A DNA stretch of 64,000 nucleotides, taken from positions 1-64,000 of the forward strand of contig UQNN01000010.1 in assembly GCA_900542445.1 (NCBI GenBank), given 5' to 3'. This DNA is from an uncultured Eubacteriales bacterium. GTDB taxonomy: Bacteria; Bacillota; Clostridia; Christensenellales; Aristaeellaceae. The stretch's first letter is position 1. Every line of letters starts with the position of its first letter. The notes beneath the pieces were generated by a model that saw only the letters and a program-made list of their open reading frames with translations, was not told where the DNA came from and made no database searches. The translations under genes and the position numbers were made by a program. This document shows positions 49,334-57,925 of the stretch, one piece after another.

Positions 49334-50380
49334 ATGAGCATCATTGGCATCGTTTTTCTCGTCCTGAGCATCGTGCTGTTGGGGCTGGGCTTCTACGGCG
49401 CGTCCGTCGATGTGGTCAGCGCAGTCGGTCTGGCGGAATCCATCGGGCAGATGAAGAACTTTTATTTTCTGCTCGGCGGCCTGATTCTCTTCATCGTGCT
49501 TTACCGCACGGCGTTCGCCAAGGCAAGCCTGCGCGTGCAGCACGCGATGAGCACCACCATCCGCTACATCATCCTCATCGGCGTGGGCGTGTTCATGGTC
49601 TATCCGCTGCTGTGGATGATCAGCGCCACGTTTAAGGACAACAACGAGATTTTCTCCACCCTGAGCCTCATCCCGACCCGCCCGACGATGGAGGGCTACA
49701 AGGCCGCGATGAACAACTACGGCGGCGATATCAACATCTGGCAGGCCATGCTGAATACGTATAAATACGTCATCCCGAAGGTGATCTTCACGGTCATCTC
49801 TTCGACGATTACGGCTTACGGATTTGGCCGCTTCCGCTTCCGCGGGCGCAACTTCCTGTTCGCGGTGCTGATGGCGACGCTGTTCCTGCCGCAGGTCGTG
49901 CTGAATATTCCGCAGTTCCTGATGTACCGCAACTTCGGCTGGGTCGATTCGCCGTATTATCTGGCGCTGATCGTGCCGACGCTGTTCGCGCAGGAGACGT
50001 ATTTCGTCTACATGCTGATTCAGTTCATGCGCAACATCCCGCGTGAGCTGGATGAGGCGGCGAAGATCGACGGCTGCAACATCATGCAGACGCTGGTGCT
50101 GGTGCTCGTGCCGATGCTTTGGCCGGCGATGGTCTCTGCGGGTCTGTTCCAGTTCATGTGGTCGTCTAACGACTTCATGGGCCCGCTGCTTTACGTCAAC
50201 AGCCCGGCGCGCTACCCGGCGACGCTGTTTGTGCGCATGAGCATGGACGCGGACAGCGGCTTCGCGTGGAACCGCGTGATGGCGGTTTCCCTGATTTCCA
50301 TCATCCCGTCGCTGGTCGTGTTCTTCCTCGCGCAGAGGCAGTTCATGGACGGCGTGACGGCCGGCGCCGTCAAGGGTTGA
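49334..50380 (+). CDS. Sugar ABC transporter permease (MalG/UgpE type), extended N-terminus
   Basis: A 348-residue permease, longer than the usual 270-280. Two extra N-terminal helices (about 1-25 and 40-58) precede the family core, which starts near TIRYIILIGVGVFMVYPLLW. The EAA loop is LDEAAKIDGCNIMQTLVLVL, and the C-terminus has FLAQRQFMDGVTAGAVKG as usual for MalG-type proteins. AGGGGCTAAGAG precedes ATG 49334. With the upstream permease it forms the channel for probably pectin-derived oligosaccharides. Confidence 0.93.
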   Translation: MSIIGIVFLVLSIVLLGLGFYGASVDVVSAVGLAESIGQMKNFYFLLGGLILFIVLYRTAFAKASLRVQHAMSTTIRYIILIGVGVFMVYPLLWMISATFKDNNEIFSTLSLIPTRPTMEGYKAAMNNYGGDINIWQAMLNTYKYVIPKVIFTVISSTITAYGFGRFRFRGRNFLFAVLMATLFLPQVVLNIPQFLMYRNFGWVDSPYYLALIVPTLFAQETYFVYMLIQFMRNIPRELDEAAKIDGCNIMQTLVLVLVPMLWPAMVSAGLFQFMWSSNDFMGPLLYVNSPARYPATLFVRMSMDADSGFAWNRVMAVSLISIIPSLVVFFLAQRQFMDGVTAGAVKG

Positions 50381-50405
50381 CGCCTGATTTTTCTCCGATT
50401 CGCTG

Positions 50406-50436
50406 GCGCGTCTCTGTGGACAGGGGCGCGCTTTTT
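50406..50436 (+). terminator. Terminator of the sugar ABC operon
   Basis: An 11-base stem GCGCGTCTCTG/CAGGGGCGCGC with G-T pairs and a TGGA loop, then TTTTT. The remaining gap to 50689 (about 250 bases) shows no convincing gene or riboswitch, only a weak TACAAT near 50618. Confidence 0.8.
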
Positions 50437-50689
50437 CCATATGAGATCGGCAATGGCGGATTGTCAGGGTGATGAAGCGCGACGACGCGCCGACGGACGC
50501 GGAGAATCTGCGTGCGGCAGAAAGCCGAAAACAGAGCGTTTTTACCCTGCGCTTTCGCGAAACGGCAGAGAAAAGAGAAATTCGCGAAAAGTCTTTTCTT
50601 TTCGACAAAAATGGGCTACAATAGAGGGCGGTTATCGGCATTTCCCCGGTTTCCCGGGTTGAAAGCAAAATACGGAGGAGGAAATCATC

Positions 50690-51241
50690 ATGAACAACAA
50701 AAATTCGGTCAAGACGGTTGTGGCCGTGGCCATCGGCGCGGCGCTGTTCTTTGTGCTCGGCCGCTTTGTGGCGATCCCCAGCGGCATTCCGAATACGAAC
50801 ATCAGCCTGCAATATGCGGTGCTCGGTCTGCTGGCGGCGATGTACGGCCCGGTGGCGGGCGGCCTGATCGGCTTTATCGGCCACACGCTGATTGACATGA
50901 GCTGGGGCGGCAGCCCGTGGTGGAGCTGGGTGATCGCGTCCACGTTTGTGGGCATCGTGGTCGGCCTGTTTGCCAAGAAGCTGAACGTCAACGAGGGCGA
51001 GTTTAGCAAGAAGGACGTTGTGACCTACGCCATCGCCAACGTGATCGCGCATGCGGTGGCGTGGATCGGCGTTGCGCCGGTGCTGGACATTCTGATTTAT
51101 GCCGAGCCGGTGGACAAGGTTTTTGCGCAGGGCGCGATGGCGGCGGTCGCCAACATTCTGACGGCGGTGATCGTCGGCGCGCTGTTGATTGCGGCTTATA
51201 CCAAGACCATTGCCAAGAAGGGCTCCTTGGAAAAGCAGTAA
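50690..51241 (+). CDS. ECF transporter S component (UPF0397 / riboflavin-type family)
   Basis: A 183-residue membrane protein with about five or six helices of the UPF0397 group. VVAVAIGAALFFVLGRFVAI with the family's PSGIPNTNIS and LIGFIGHTLIDMSWGGSPWW are strong matches. It binds the substrate of an ECF importer. The family is often labelled riboflavin transporter, but substrates differ and none can be named here. ACGGAGGAGGAAATCATC precedes ATG 50690. It is first gene of the S-AA-T operon. Confidence 0.92.
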   Translation: MNNKNSVKTVVAVAIGAALFFVLGRFVAIPSGIPNTNISLQYAVLGLLAAMYGPVAGGLIGFIGHTLIDMSWGGSPWWSWVIASTFVGIVVGLFAKKLNVNEGEFSKKDVVTYAIANVIAHAVAWIGVAPVLDILIYAEPVDKVFAQGAMAAVANILTAVIVGALLIAAYTKTIAKKGSLEKQ

Positions 51242-51323
51242 GGCCGGATACAATCATCATCAAAAGGCGGGTCAAGTTCGATCCGCCTTTTCCAGTTCAA
51301 GGTTCAGATCAGGAGGGGCTTTC

Positions 51324-53036
51324 ATGGAGCCGATTATTTCCTTCCGGGATTTCAGCTTTCAATACCGGGCGCAGAAGGAGCCGACTGTCCGTCACATCAA
51401 TCTGGATATCATGCCGGGCGAGCGGGTGCTGATTGCCGGGCCGTCCGGTAGCGGCAAAAGCACGCTGGGCAACTGCATCAACGGGCTGATTCCCTTCAGC
51501 TATCCGGGCGAAGTGAGCGGCAGTCTGGTGGTTGACGGCGTAAACGCGCCGCAGAGCAGCATTTTTGAACTTTCCGCGCATGTCGGCACGGTGCTGCAAG
51601 ACCCGGACGGCCAGTTTATCGGCTTGACGGTGGCGGAAGACATCGCCTTTGCGCTGGAAAACAGCTGCACGCCGCAGAAAGAGATGCACGAAATTACGCG
51701 CAGGGCGGCCGAGCTGGTGCACATCGAGGACCATCTGGATTACGCGCCGCACGAGCTTTCCGGCGGGCAGAAGCAGCGCGTCAGCCTTGCGGGCGTGATG
51801 GTCGATCAGGTGAAGATTCTTCTGTTTGACGAGCCGCTGGCGAACCTCGACCCCGCGGCTGGCAAGCAGACGATGGAGCTGATTGACGACATCCAGCGGC
51901 AGACGGAAACCACGGTGCTCATCATCGAGCATCGATTGGAAGACGTGCTTTGGCGCAACGTGGACAGAATCATCCTTGTGAACGACGGCGAAATCGTTGC
52001 GGATATGAAGCCGGATGAGCTGCTTTCCACCGACTTACTGCAAAAGAACGGCATTCGCGAGCCACTGTATGTCACCGCGCTGCGCTATGCGGGTGTGGAA
52101 GTGACGGCGGCAAAACATCCGGGCCATCTGCCGGATTTGAAGCTGGAAAAAGCGGACGGGCGGCGCGTGCGCGACTGGTTTTTGGGCGCGCCGGAAGCAG
52201 GGCAGGCGGCGCGGAAACCGCCGTTGCTGACCGTGAGCGACGTTTCCTTTGGCTACACGAAAGAGCGGAAGAATCTGGAACACATCTCCTTTTCGGTGAG
52301 CGGGGGCGAAATGCTGGCGATCGTCGGGCGAAACGGCGCGGGCAAATCGACCCTTTCCAAGCTGATCTGCGGATTTGAAACGCCGGACAGCGGCACGATC
52401 AGCCTGAACGGGCGCGACCTGAAGGACGACAGCATCCGCGAACGCGCGGGACAGATCGGCTACGTGATGCAGAACCCGAACCAGATGATTTCCAAGGTCA
52501 TGATCTATGACGAAGTGGCGCTGGGGCTTTCGCGCTCCTGCCTGAGCGAAGCCGAGATCCGCGAAAAGGTGGAAGAGACGCTCAAAATCTGCGGGCTGTA
52601 TCCCTTCCGCAACTGGCCGATTTCCGCGCTTTCCTTTGGACAGAAGAAGCGCGTGACCATCGCCAGCGTGCTGGCGATGGGGCCGAAGATCATCATCCTC
52701 GACGAGCCGACCGCCGGACAGGATTTTTTCCACTACACGGAGATCATGGAGTTTCTGCGTTCTCTCAACGCCCTCGGCGTGACCGTCATCATGATCACCC
52801 ACGACATGCACCTGATGCTGGAATACACGACCCGCGCGCTGGTGTTCAGCGACGGGCGTTTGATTGCGGACGCCGTGCCCGCCGCCGTGCTCTGCGACAG
52901 CGGACTGGTGGAACGGGCGGCGCTCAAGGAGACGAGCCTGTTTGCGCTGGCTTCCCTGTGCGGCATAGACGAACCGGTGCGCTTTGTGGAGCGATTTATT
53001 GAAACCGACAGGGAGGTGCGCAGCCGTGGCCGCTAA
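51324..53036 (+). CDS. ECF transporter fused double ATPase (EcfA-EcfA)
   Basis: A 570-residue protein with two ABC ATPase domains, like YkoD. Domain 1 has GPSGSGKSTLGNCINGL, LSGGQKQRVSLAG and ILLFDEPLANLDP. Domain 2 (from about 300) has GRNGAGKSTLSKLICGF, LSFGQKKRVTIAS and IIILDEPTAGQDF. Both Walker A, Walker B and H-loops look intact. ATG 51324 has AGGAGGGGCTTTC upstream. It powers the ECF module together with the T component, whose start overlaps its end. Confidence 0.93.
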   Translation: MEPIISFRDFSFQYRAQKEPTVRHINLDIMPGERVLIAGPSGSGKSTLGNCINGLIPFSYPGEVSGSLVVDGVNAPQSSIFELSAHVGTVLQDPDGQFIGLTVAEDIAFALENSCTPQKEMHEITRRAAELVHIEDHLDYAPHELSGGQKQRVSLAGVMVDQVKILLFDEPLANLDPAAGKQTMELIDDIQRQTETTVLIIEHRLEDVLWRNVDRIILVNDGEIVADMKPDELLSTDLLQKNGIREPLYVTALRYAGVEVTAAKHPGHLPDLKLEKADGRRVRDWFLGAPEAGQAARKPPLLTVSDVSFGYTKERKNLEHISFSVSGGEMLAIVGRNGAGKSTLSKLICGFETPDSGTISLNGRDLKDDSIRERAGQIGYVMQNPNQMISKVMIYDEVALGLSRSCLSEAEIREKVEETLKICGLYPFRNWPISALSFGQKKRVTIASVLAMGPKIIILDEPTAGQDFFHYTEIMEFLRSLNALGVTVIMITHDMHLMLEYTTRALVFSDGRLIADAVPAAVLCDSGLVERAALKETSLFALASLCGIDEPVRFVERFIETDREVRSRGR

Positions 53037-53865
53037 GACCGTTCTCAATTATCTGCCGCGAAAGAGCGTCGTACATGAGCTGACGGGCACAACCAAGCTG
53101 GTGTTCTTTCTGCTGTTCACCTTTGCCAGCATGATGACCTATGACACGCGTGTGCTGCTGGCGCTCCTGCTGGTAAGTGTGGGCATTTTCCGCCTGAGCA
53201 AAATCCGTTTCAGCGAAGTGCGGTTCATGATGACCTTTACACTCGTGTTCCTTGTGCTCAACAACCTGTTCATCTTTCTGTTCAATCCGGATCAGGGCAC
53301 GGCGCTTTACGGTACGCGGCACGTGCTTTTCCACCTGTTCTGGCGGTATGACCTGACGCAGGAGCAGCTGTTTTACATGCTGAATATCTCGCTCAAGTAT
53401 TTTGTTTCCCTGCCGATTGCGATCCTGTTCATTTCCGCGACCAATCCGAGCGAGTTTGCCGCCAGCCTGAGCAGCATCGGCGTGAGCTATCGCGTGAGCT
53501 ATTCCGTCGCGCTGGCGCTGCGGTATATTCCCGATATCCAGCGGGATTACCACGCCATCAGCCAGGCTCAGCAGGCGCGCGGCATCGAGCTGGGCAAAAA
53601 GGAAAAGCTGCTCATGCGGCTCAAAAATTCCGTCAACATTCTGCTGCCGTTGATCCTGTCTAGCTTGCAGCGCATCGATGTGATTTCCAGCGCGATGGAA
53701 CTGCGCGGCTTTGGCAAAGATAAAAAGAAGCGCACGTGGTACATGAAGCGCCCGATGAAGCGGAACGATTTTATCGCCATCGCATTGGGCGCGCTGCTGC
53801 TGGCGTTCAGCCTTGGCATGATCGCGGCAAACGGCGGCAGATTCTGGAATCCGTTTGCACAGTGA
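53026..53865 (+). CDS. ecfT: ECF transporter T component (EcfT)
   Basis: A 279-residue membrane protein with about five or six helices. The two ATPase-coupling helices near the C-terminal half carry QAQQARGIELGKKEK and AMELRGFGKDKKKR, the Ala-Arg-Gly type motifs. GTG 53026 is chosen since GGGAGGTGCG lies upstream and the protein then starts AAKTVLNYLPRKSVVHEL, usual for the family. It completes the S-AA-T operon. No good terminator is visible after it. Confidence 0.93.
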   Translation: MAAKTVLNYLPRKSVVHELTGTTKLVFFLLFTFASMMTYDTRVLLALLLVSVGIFRLSKIRFSEVRFMMTFTLVFLVLNNLFIFLFNPDQGTALYGTRHVLFHLFWRYDLTQEQLFYMLNISLKYFVSLPIAILFISATNPSEFAASLSSIGVSYRVSYSVALALRYIPDIQRDYHAISQAQQARGIELGKKEKLLMRLKNSVNILLPLILSSLQRIDVISSAMELRGFGKDKKKRTWYMKRPMKRNDFIAIALGALLLAFSLGMIAANGGRFWNPFAQ

Positions 53866-53964
53866 CGCATTGAACGGAGGCGGCAAGGCGGAGAATTATA
53901 ACATTGCAGCAGTATTTTATTGAAAGCCTTGCAAAACAGGCATAGATTTGTTAAAACGGCAGTT

Positions 53965-54186
53965 ATGATGCTGTTTGAAAAGATGAATGCGGCCATGCGC
54001 CACAGCGCGGAAGAGGGCAAAAAGCGCCGCGAGCTGGACGCGCAGAAAAACGGCGGAATGCGTGCCGAACTTGAGCGGGGCGACATGTGCGCCATGCTGA
54101 TTTCTGCATTCCTGACGATTGTGCCGGTCGTCGGGGGGCTGGTGCTGCTGATGGCGCTGGTCGCCTATGTCGCGGTGATTCACTAA
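53965..54186 (+). CDS. Small membrane protein of unknown function
   Basis: About 73 residues from ATG 53965 (or the adjacent ATG 53968). An amphipathic, charged N-terminal part (NAAMRHSAEEGKKRRELDAQ) is followed by one or two hydrophobic segments (MLISAFLTIVPVVGGLVLLM and ALVAYVAVIH), so a C-terminal membrane anchor is likely. There is only a weak ribosome binding site. No family was recognised. After it, to 54370, come short frames such as MRQIYIMKKAEDIHEAIRG that I cannot support as genes. Confidence 0.5.
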   Translation: MMLFEKMNAAMRHSAEEGKKRRELDAQKNGGMRAELERGDMCAMLISAFLTIVPVVGGLVLLMALVAYVAVIH

Positions 54187-54400
54187 AGAAATCGCCGACG
54201 CTGCCGGAAGGACGCCGCATTTTCACGGCGGGGGGCGCATGCGGCAGATTTACATCATGAAAAAGGCGGAAGATATCCATGAAGCTATTCGTGGCCTGCC
54301 ACCACGTGCTGCCCGAAAAGCATCAGTAATTTAGGAAGGAGCCTTCTTTGCCGGTCGAATGGGAGAGGGCTTCTTCTCATTTGCAAAGGAGATTGGAAAT

Positions 54401-54751
54401 ATGGTACGCAAGAGCGAAGAAAAGCAGGTTGTGACCAAACCGGCTCCGTTTAACGGCGTGGGCGAAATCACCGTCCGGAGTCTGCTCAACGGCCCGGAGG
54501 AAATGAGTCAGAAGGGCCGCGTTTTCGGCCATACGACGGTGTATCCGGGGGCGGCCATCGGCTACCACGTTCACCACGGGGACAGCGAGACGTATTACAT
54601 TCTCAGCGGCACGGGACGCTACAACGACAACGGCACGATGACCACCGTGACCGCGGGCGATGTGACCTATACCGCGCCGGGCGAGGGCCACGGCATCGAG
54701 TGCATCAGCGACGAGCCGATCGAGATGATTGCGCTTATCCTCTATGAATAA
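54401..54751 (+). CDS. Cupin-domain protein
   Basis: A 116-residue single-domain cupin. Motif 1 is GYHVHHGDSETYYILSGTG, with the metal-binding His pair and Glu; motif 2 is DVTYTAPGEGHGIECI with the late His. ATG 54401 has AAAGGAGATTGGAAAT upstream; the longer frame starting at 54359 lacks one. Small cupins can be sugar or aldehyde isomerases, dioxygenases or binding proteins, and the partner genes (YhcH, ketopantoate-reductase-like, cyclase) suggest a role in carbohydrate breakdown. This is inferred. Confidence 0.85.
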   Translation: MVRKSEEKQVVTKPAPFNGVGEITVRSLLNGPEEMSQKGRVFGHTTVYPGAAIGYHVHHGDSETYYILSGTGRYNDNGTMTTVTAGDVTYTAPGEGHGIECISDEPIEMIALILYE

Positions 54752-54808
54752 GCGCGGAAGTCTCCCGGACAAAAATCTGATTTGGCACGAAAACGGAGAC
54801 AAAACGGA

Positions 54809-55648
54809 ATGATATACCTGATCTTGGCGGTGACCAGCAGCATGCTGGTATCCGTAATCATGCGCGTGAGCGAAAAATATATCCACAACAACATCACCAT
54901 GCTGGCCTCCAACTACCTGATGTGTTCGGTTCTGGCGGCGATCTGCACGGGCACGTGGAACCTTTTCCCGGTTTCGGCGGAGGGTTTTCCGTTCAGCGTC
55001 GGGCTTGGCCTGATCAGCGGCCTGTTCTATATGGGCAGTTTCATGCTGCTGCAATGGAACGTCAAGACCAACGGCATTGTGCTCTCTTCGATGTTCATGA
55101 AGCTGGGCGTGATGGTGCCCACGCTGATGGCGATTCTCGTCTTTGGCGAAGTGCCCAAGGCCGTGCAGGTGATCGGCATGATTGTAGCGCTTGCGGCCAT
55201 CCTGCTGATTAACCTGGAAAAAGGCAGCGGCAAGGCGGCCAGCAGCCTGGGTCTGGTGCTGCTGCTGGTGGCGGGCGGCGCGACGGACGCGATGTCCAAG
55301 GTTTATGAGGAACTGGGCGTCAGCGCGCTGAAAAACCATTTTCTGCTCTACACGTTCATGATGGCGTTTGCGCTGTGTATCGTGGTTTGTCTGGTGAAAA
55401 AGCAGGGCGTGACGAAAGAGGACGTTGGGTTCGGTCTGGTGATCGGCATTCCGAATTTCTGCTCGGCGCTGTTCCTGCTGCTCTCGCTGGCGGATATCCC
55501 CGCGATGATCGCGTATCCGACATACAGCGTCGCGGCCATCGTCATGGTGACGCTTGTGGGCGTGATCTTCTTTAAGGAAAAACTCAGCCGCAGGCAGATT
55601 CTTTCCATGTTTATGATTTTTGCGGCCCTGGTGCTGCTGAATATTTAA
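54809..55648 (+). CDS. EamA/DMT-family membrane transporter
   Basis: A 279-residue protein with about ten helices in two EamA repeats. IYLILAVTSSMLVSVIMRV starts the first helix, and a second repeat starts near ASSLGLVLLLVAGGATDAM. ATG 54809 follows GGAGACAAAACGGA; the frame from 54782 has no such site. It lies 57 bases after the cupin gene and 29 bases before the YhcH-like gene. It may take up or export a small metabolite of the pathway, but no substrate can be inferred. Confidence 0.87.
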   Translation: MIYLILAVTSSMLVSVIMRVSEKYIHNNITMLASNYLMCSVLAAICTGTWNLFPVSAEGFPFSVGLGLISGLFYMGSFMLLQWNVKTNGIVLSSMFMKLGVMVPTLMAILVFGEVPKAVQVIGMIVALAAILLINLEKGSGKAASSLGLVLLLVAGGATDAMSKVYEELGVSALKNHFLLYTFMMAFALCIVVCLVKKQGVTKEDVGFGLVIGIPNFCSALFLLLSLADIPAMIAYPTYSVAAIVMVTLVGVIFFKEKLSRRQILSMFMIFAALVLLNI

Positions 55649-55677
55649 AGGTTTCACTGACGAAGGAGGATGATTTC

Positions 55678-56145
55678 ATGTTCTTTTCCAGCGTGCATGC
55701 CGACGACGATCTGAAGCGCTATCCCGCGGCGATTCAAAAGGCCATCGAGTATGCGAAAAACACGGATTTTTCGGCGCTTGAGGACGGACGGCAGGAGATT
55801 GACGGCGACAAGATGTACGCCAACCTCTTCCACCTGACCAGCAAGCAGAAGGAAGAGGCGCATCCCGAACTGCACAAGAAATATGTGGACGTGCAGTATT
55901 GGATCTGCGGCGAGGAGCTTTGCGGCGTTGCGCCGTACAACGGCGTAGGCAAGTGCATCGAGACGCGCGAGGATGACGACCTGTATCTCTATGACGACGT
56001 GAAAAACGAGTTCTTCATCCACGCGACGGAGGGCTGCTACGCCGTGTTCTTTCCAAACGACGCGCATCGCCCCGGCGTGTGCGTGGACGGCAAGCCGCTC
56101 GATTACCGCAAGGTGGTCGTCAAGGTGAGCGTTGACCTGTTGTAA
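55678..56145 (+). CDS. YhcH/YjgK/YiaL-family protein (EbgC-like)
   Basis: A 155-residue beta-barrel protein of the DUF386 family. Family elements are DGDKMYANLFHLTSKQKEEA, the metal-site HKKYVDVQYWICGEE, and FFPNDAHRPGVCVDGKP near the end. Members have been linked to sialic acid and sugar metabolism as mutarotases or anomerases. AAGGAGGATGATTTC precedes ATG 55678. It is in a run of four genes with EamA, ketopantoate-reductase-like and cyclase genes. Confidence 0.92.
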   Translation: MFFSSVHADDDLKRYPAAIQKAIEYAKNTDFSALEDGRQEIDGDKMYANLFHLTSKQKEEAHPELHKKYVDVQYWICGEELCGVAPYNGVGKCIETREDDDLYLYDDVKNEFFIHATEGCYAVFFPNDAHRPGVCVDGKPLDYRKVVVKVSVDLL

Positions 56146-56160
56146 GCGGAGGAAAAACAG

Positions 56161-57078
56161 ATGAAAATCGCAGTTCTGGGCGGCGGCGCGATGGGCGCGC
56201 TCTACGGCGGATATCTGAGCCGGAAAAACGATGTGACCATCGTGGATGTGAACACCGCCCTGATTGAAAAGGTGAAGGCGGACGGCCTGAAAATCGCGGA
56301 GCCGGACGGCAGCAGCGCGGTCTATCATCCGGCGATCACGAGCGACACGAAGGGCATGCAGCCCGTCGATCTGGTGATCGTGTTTGTGAAGGCGATGTTC
56401 AGCGAAAGCGCGCTGGAAAACAACCGCGCGCTCATCGGCCCCGACACGTATCTGATGACGCTGCAAAACGGCAGCGGCCACGAGGATGTGCTCAAGCGCT
56501 TTGCGGATGACGCGCATGTCGTCATCGGCACGACACAGCACAACAGCGCGGTTGTCGGCCTGGGCGAGATTCGCCACGGCGGCAGCGGCATGACGCATAT
56601 CGGCGGCGTGACGAGCGGCTCGGCGCGGCTCCAGCCGATTGCGGACGCGTTTACCGCCTGCGGGCTGGAGGCGGACTGCGTGGAGAACGTGCAGAAGCTG
56701 ATCTGGCAGAAGATGTTCACCAACGTGTCAGCCAGCGTGCTGACGGGCGTTTTGCAGGTGCCGCTGGGCTACATCGCGCAGAATCCGAATGCGTGGGCGG
56801 TCTGCGAAGCGCTGATTCGCGAGGCTGTTGCCGTTGCGGCGGGCGAAGGGCTGGACTTTGATGCGGAACAGAAAATTGCCGAGGTGCGTGAGGTCTGCGA
56901 AAAAAGCCCGAACGGCCTGACGAGCATCTATGCCGACCTGCATAACGGCCGCAGAAGCGAAGTCGATACCATCAGCGGAAGCGTTGTCCGCGCCAGCGAG
57001 CGCAACGGCGTGCCCGCGCCGACCCATCGCGCGATGGTCAACCTCGTACACGCGATGGAAGGCAAACCCAAAGCGTAA
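56161..57078 (+). CDS. Ketopantoate reductase-family oxidoreductase (PanE/ApbA-like)
   Basis: A 305-residue NADP-dependent enzyme. The Rossmann start is KIAVLGGGAMGALYGGYLS, and the C-terminal domain has LIWQKMFTNVSASVLTG with the catalytic Lys, then a late EVDTISGSVVRASERNGVPA. In classic PanE it reduces ketopantoate in CoA synthesis, but its placement here, outside any pantothenate genes, suggests another 2-keto acid or sugar acid. AAGCGGAGGAAAAACAG precedes ATG 56161. Confidence 0.9.
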   Translation: MKIAVLGGGAMGALYGGYLSRKNDVTIVDVNTALIEKVKADGLKIAEPDGSSAVYHPAITSDTKGMQPVDLVIVFVKAMFSESALENNRALIGPDTYLMTLQNGSGHEDVLKRFADDAHVVIGTTQHNSAVVGLGEIRHGGSGMTHIGGVTSGSARLQPIADAFTACGLEADCVENVQKLIWQKMFTNVSASVLTGVLQVPLGYIAQNPNAWAVCEALIREAVAVAAGEGLDFDAEQKIAEVREVCEKSPNGLTSIYADLHNGRRSEVDTISGSVVRASERNGVPAPTHRAMVNLVHAMEGKPKA

Positions 57079-57108
57079 ACCATCATCCATTTAAGGAGGA
57101 ACGATATC

Positions 57109-57798
57109 ATGGAACCCGTATACGAACTCAATGGTTATCGCGTGGTCGATCTCACGAAAGTGCTCGACCCGAAGACCGAAACCCGCCGCTGTCATCTGAT
57201 CCGCTACAACACCGGCGGACCGATCCCGGATTTCCACACTGCGCTGGATCTGACCAGCCACCTCGGCACGCACTGCGAGTGCCCGTATCATCACTTTGAG
57301 GACGGCAAGTCCGTCGGCGAACTGCCGCTGACCACGTTCATGGGCCGCGCGATCTATGTCAACATCGATTTCCTTGAGCCGAACAGCCACATCAGCGCCG
57401 CCGACCTCGACCGCGCCTGCGGCGACCGCATCAAGGAAGGCGATATCGTCATTCTGGACAGCAACTGGAAGTTCCCGCCGTTCACGCCGGAGACCAACAG
57501 CCCGGCCGACAAGCGCCTGTTCATCAACGCGGAGACCGCCATCTGGATGCGCGACCACAAGGTGAAGTGCGTCGGCTTTGGCGACGGCGTGTCCATCGAG
57601 AACTGCGAGGCGGACGTGAAGCCCTTCCACGACATCATCATGGCGTATGACGGCGTGTTCCTTGAGGTGCTCAAGAATCTGGAATACCTCAAGAGCGACA
57701 CCTTCTTCATGAGCTATTCCGCGCTGCCGATCATCGGCGCGGATTCCTGCCCGGTTCGCGCATACGCGATCGAGGGCCTGCCGGGATTCGGCGCGTAA
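57109..57798 (+). CDS. Cyclase-family (kynurenine formamidase-like) metal-dependent hydrolase
   Basis: A 229-residue protein of the cyclase superfamily. The signature HLGTHCECPYHHFEDGKSV (about 44-62) is the HxGTHxDxPxH motif, with Cys-Glu replacing the Asp region slightly. GDIVILDSNWKF and GFGDGVSIENCEADVKP follow. Such enzymes cleave amide or lactone bonds. AAGGAGGAACGATATC precedes ATG 57109. It is last gene before a bidirectional terminator, and its reaction in the cluster is unknown. Confidence 0.88.
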   Translation: MEPVYELNGYRVVDLTKVLDPKTETRRCHLIRYNTGGPIPDFHTALDLTSHLGTHCECPYHHFEDGKSVGELPLTTFMGRAIYVNIDFLEPNSHISAADLDRACGDRIKEGDIVILDSNWKFPPFTPETNSPADKRLFINAETAIWMRDHKVKCVGFGDGVSIENCEADVKPFHDIIMAYDGVFLEVLKNLEYLKSDTFFMSYSALPIIGADSCPVRAYAIEGLPGFGA

Positions 57799-57821
57799 AC
57801 CCGGTTTCAAAAGACCATAAC

Positions 57822-57872
57822 AAAAGAGAGTCGGTTGATTTTCAAAGCATGAAATCAAAAGACTCTCTTTTT
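57822..57872. terminator. Bidirectional terminator between the cyclase and gntR genes
   Basis: An 11-base perfect stem AAAAGAGAGTC/GACTCTCTTTT with an inner TTGATTTC/GAAATCAA stem, and T-runs on both sides. Confidence 0.9.
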
Positions 57873-57925
57873 GAATGGGCGGACGGATGTCCCTGAAAGG
57901 CGGTATTCCCAAAACGCTTTCGCGG

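Noticed and set aside
50437..50689. A vitamin riboswitch (FMN or TPP) in front of the ECF operon
   Set aside because: No conserved riboswitch core could be recognised; the gap looks unstructured apart from the terminator at 50406.
48365..51253. A minus-strand open frame of about 960 codons
   Set aside because: It lies opposite four well-identified plus-strand transporter genes, is rich in His, Arg, Gln and Asp as expected of antisense reading of GC-rich codons, and has no start signal.
54187..54330. Short frames such as one starting MRQIYIMKKAED at 54238
   Set aside because: About 31 codons, no good ribosome binding site and overlapping frames of similar size; not enough to call a gene.
56161..57078. 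Calling this gene panE of coenzyme A synthesis
   Set aside because: The family is clear but no other pantothenate gene is near and the context is catabolic, so only the family is named.
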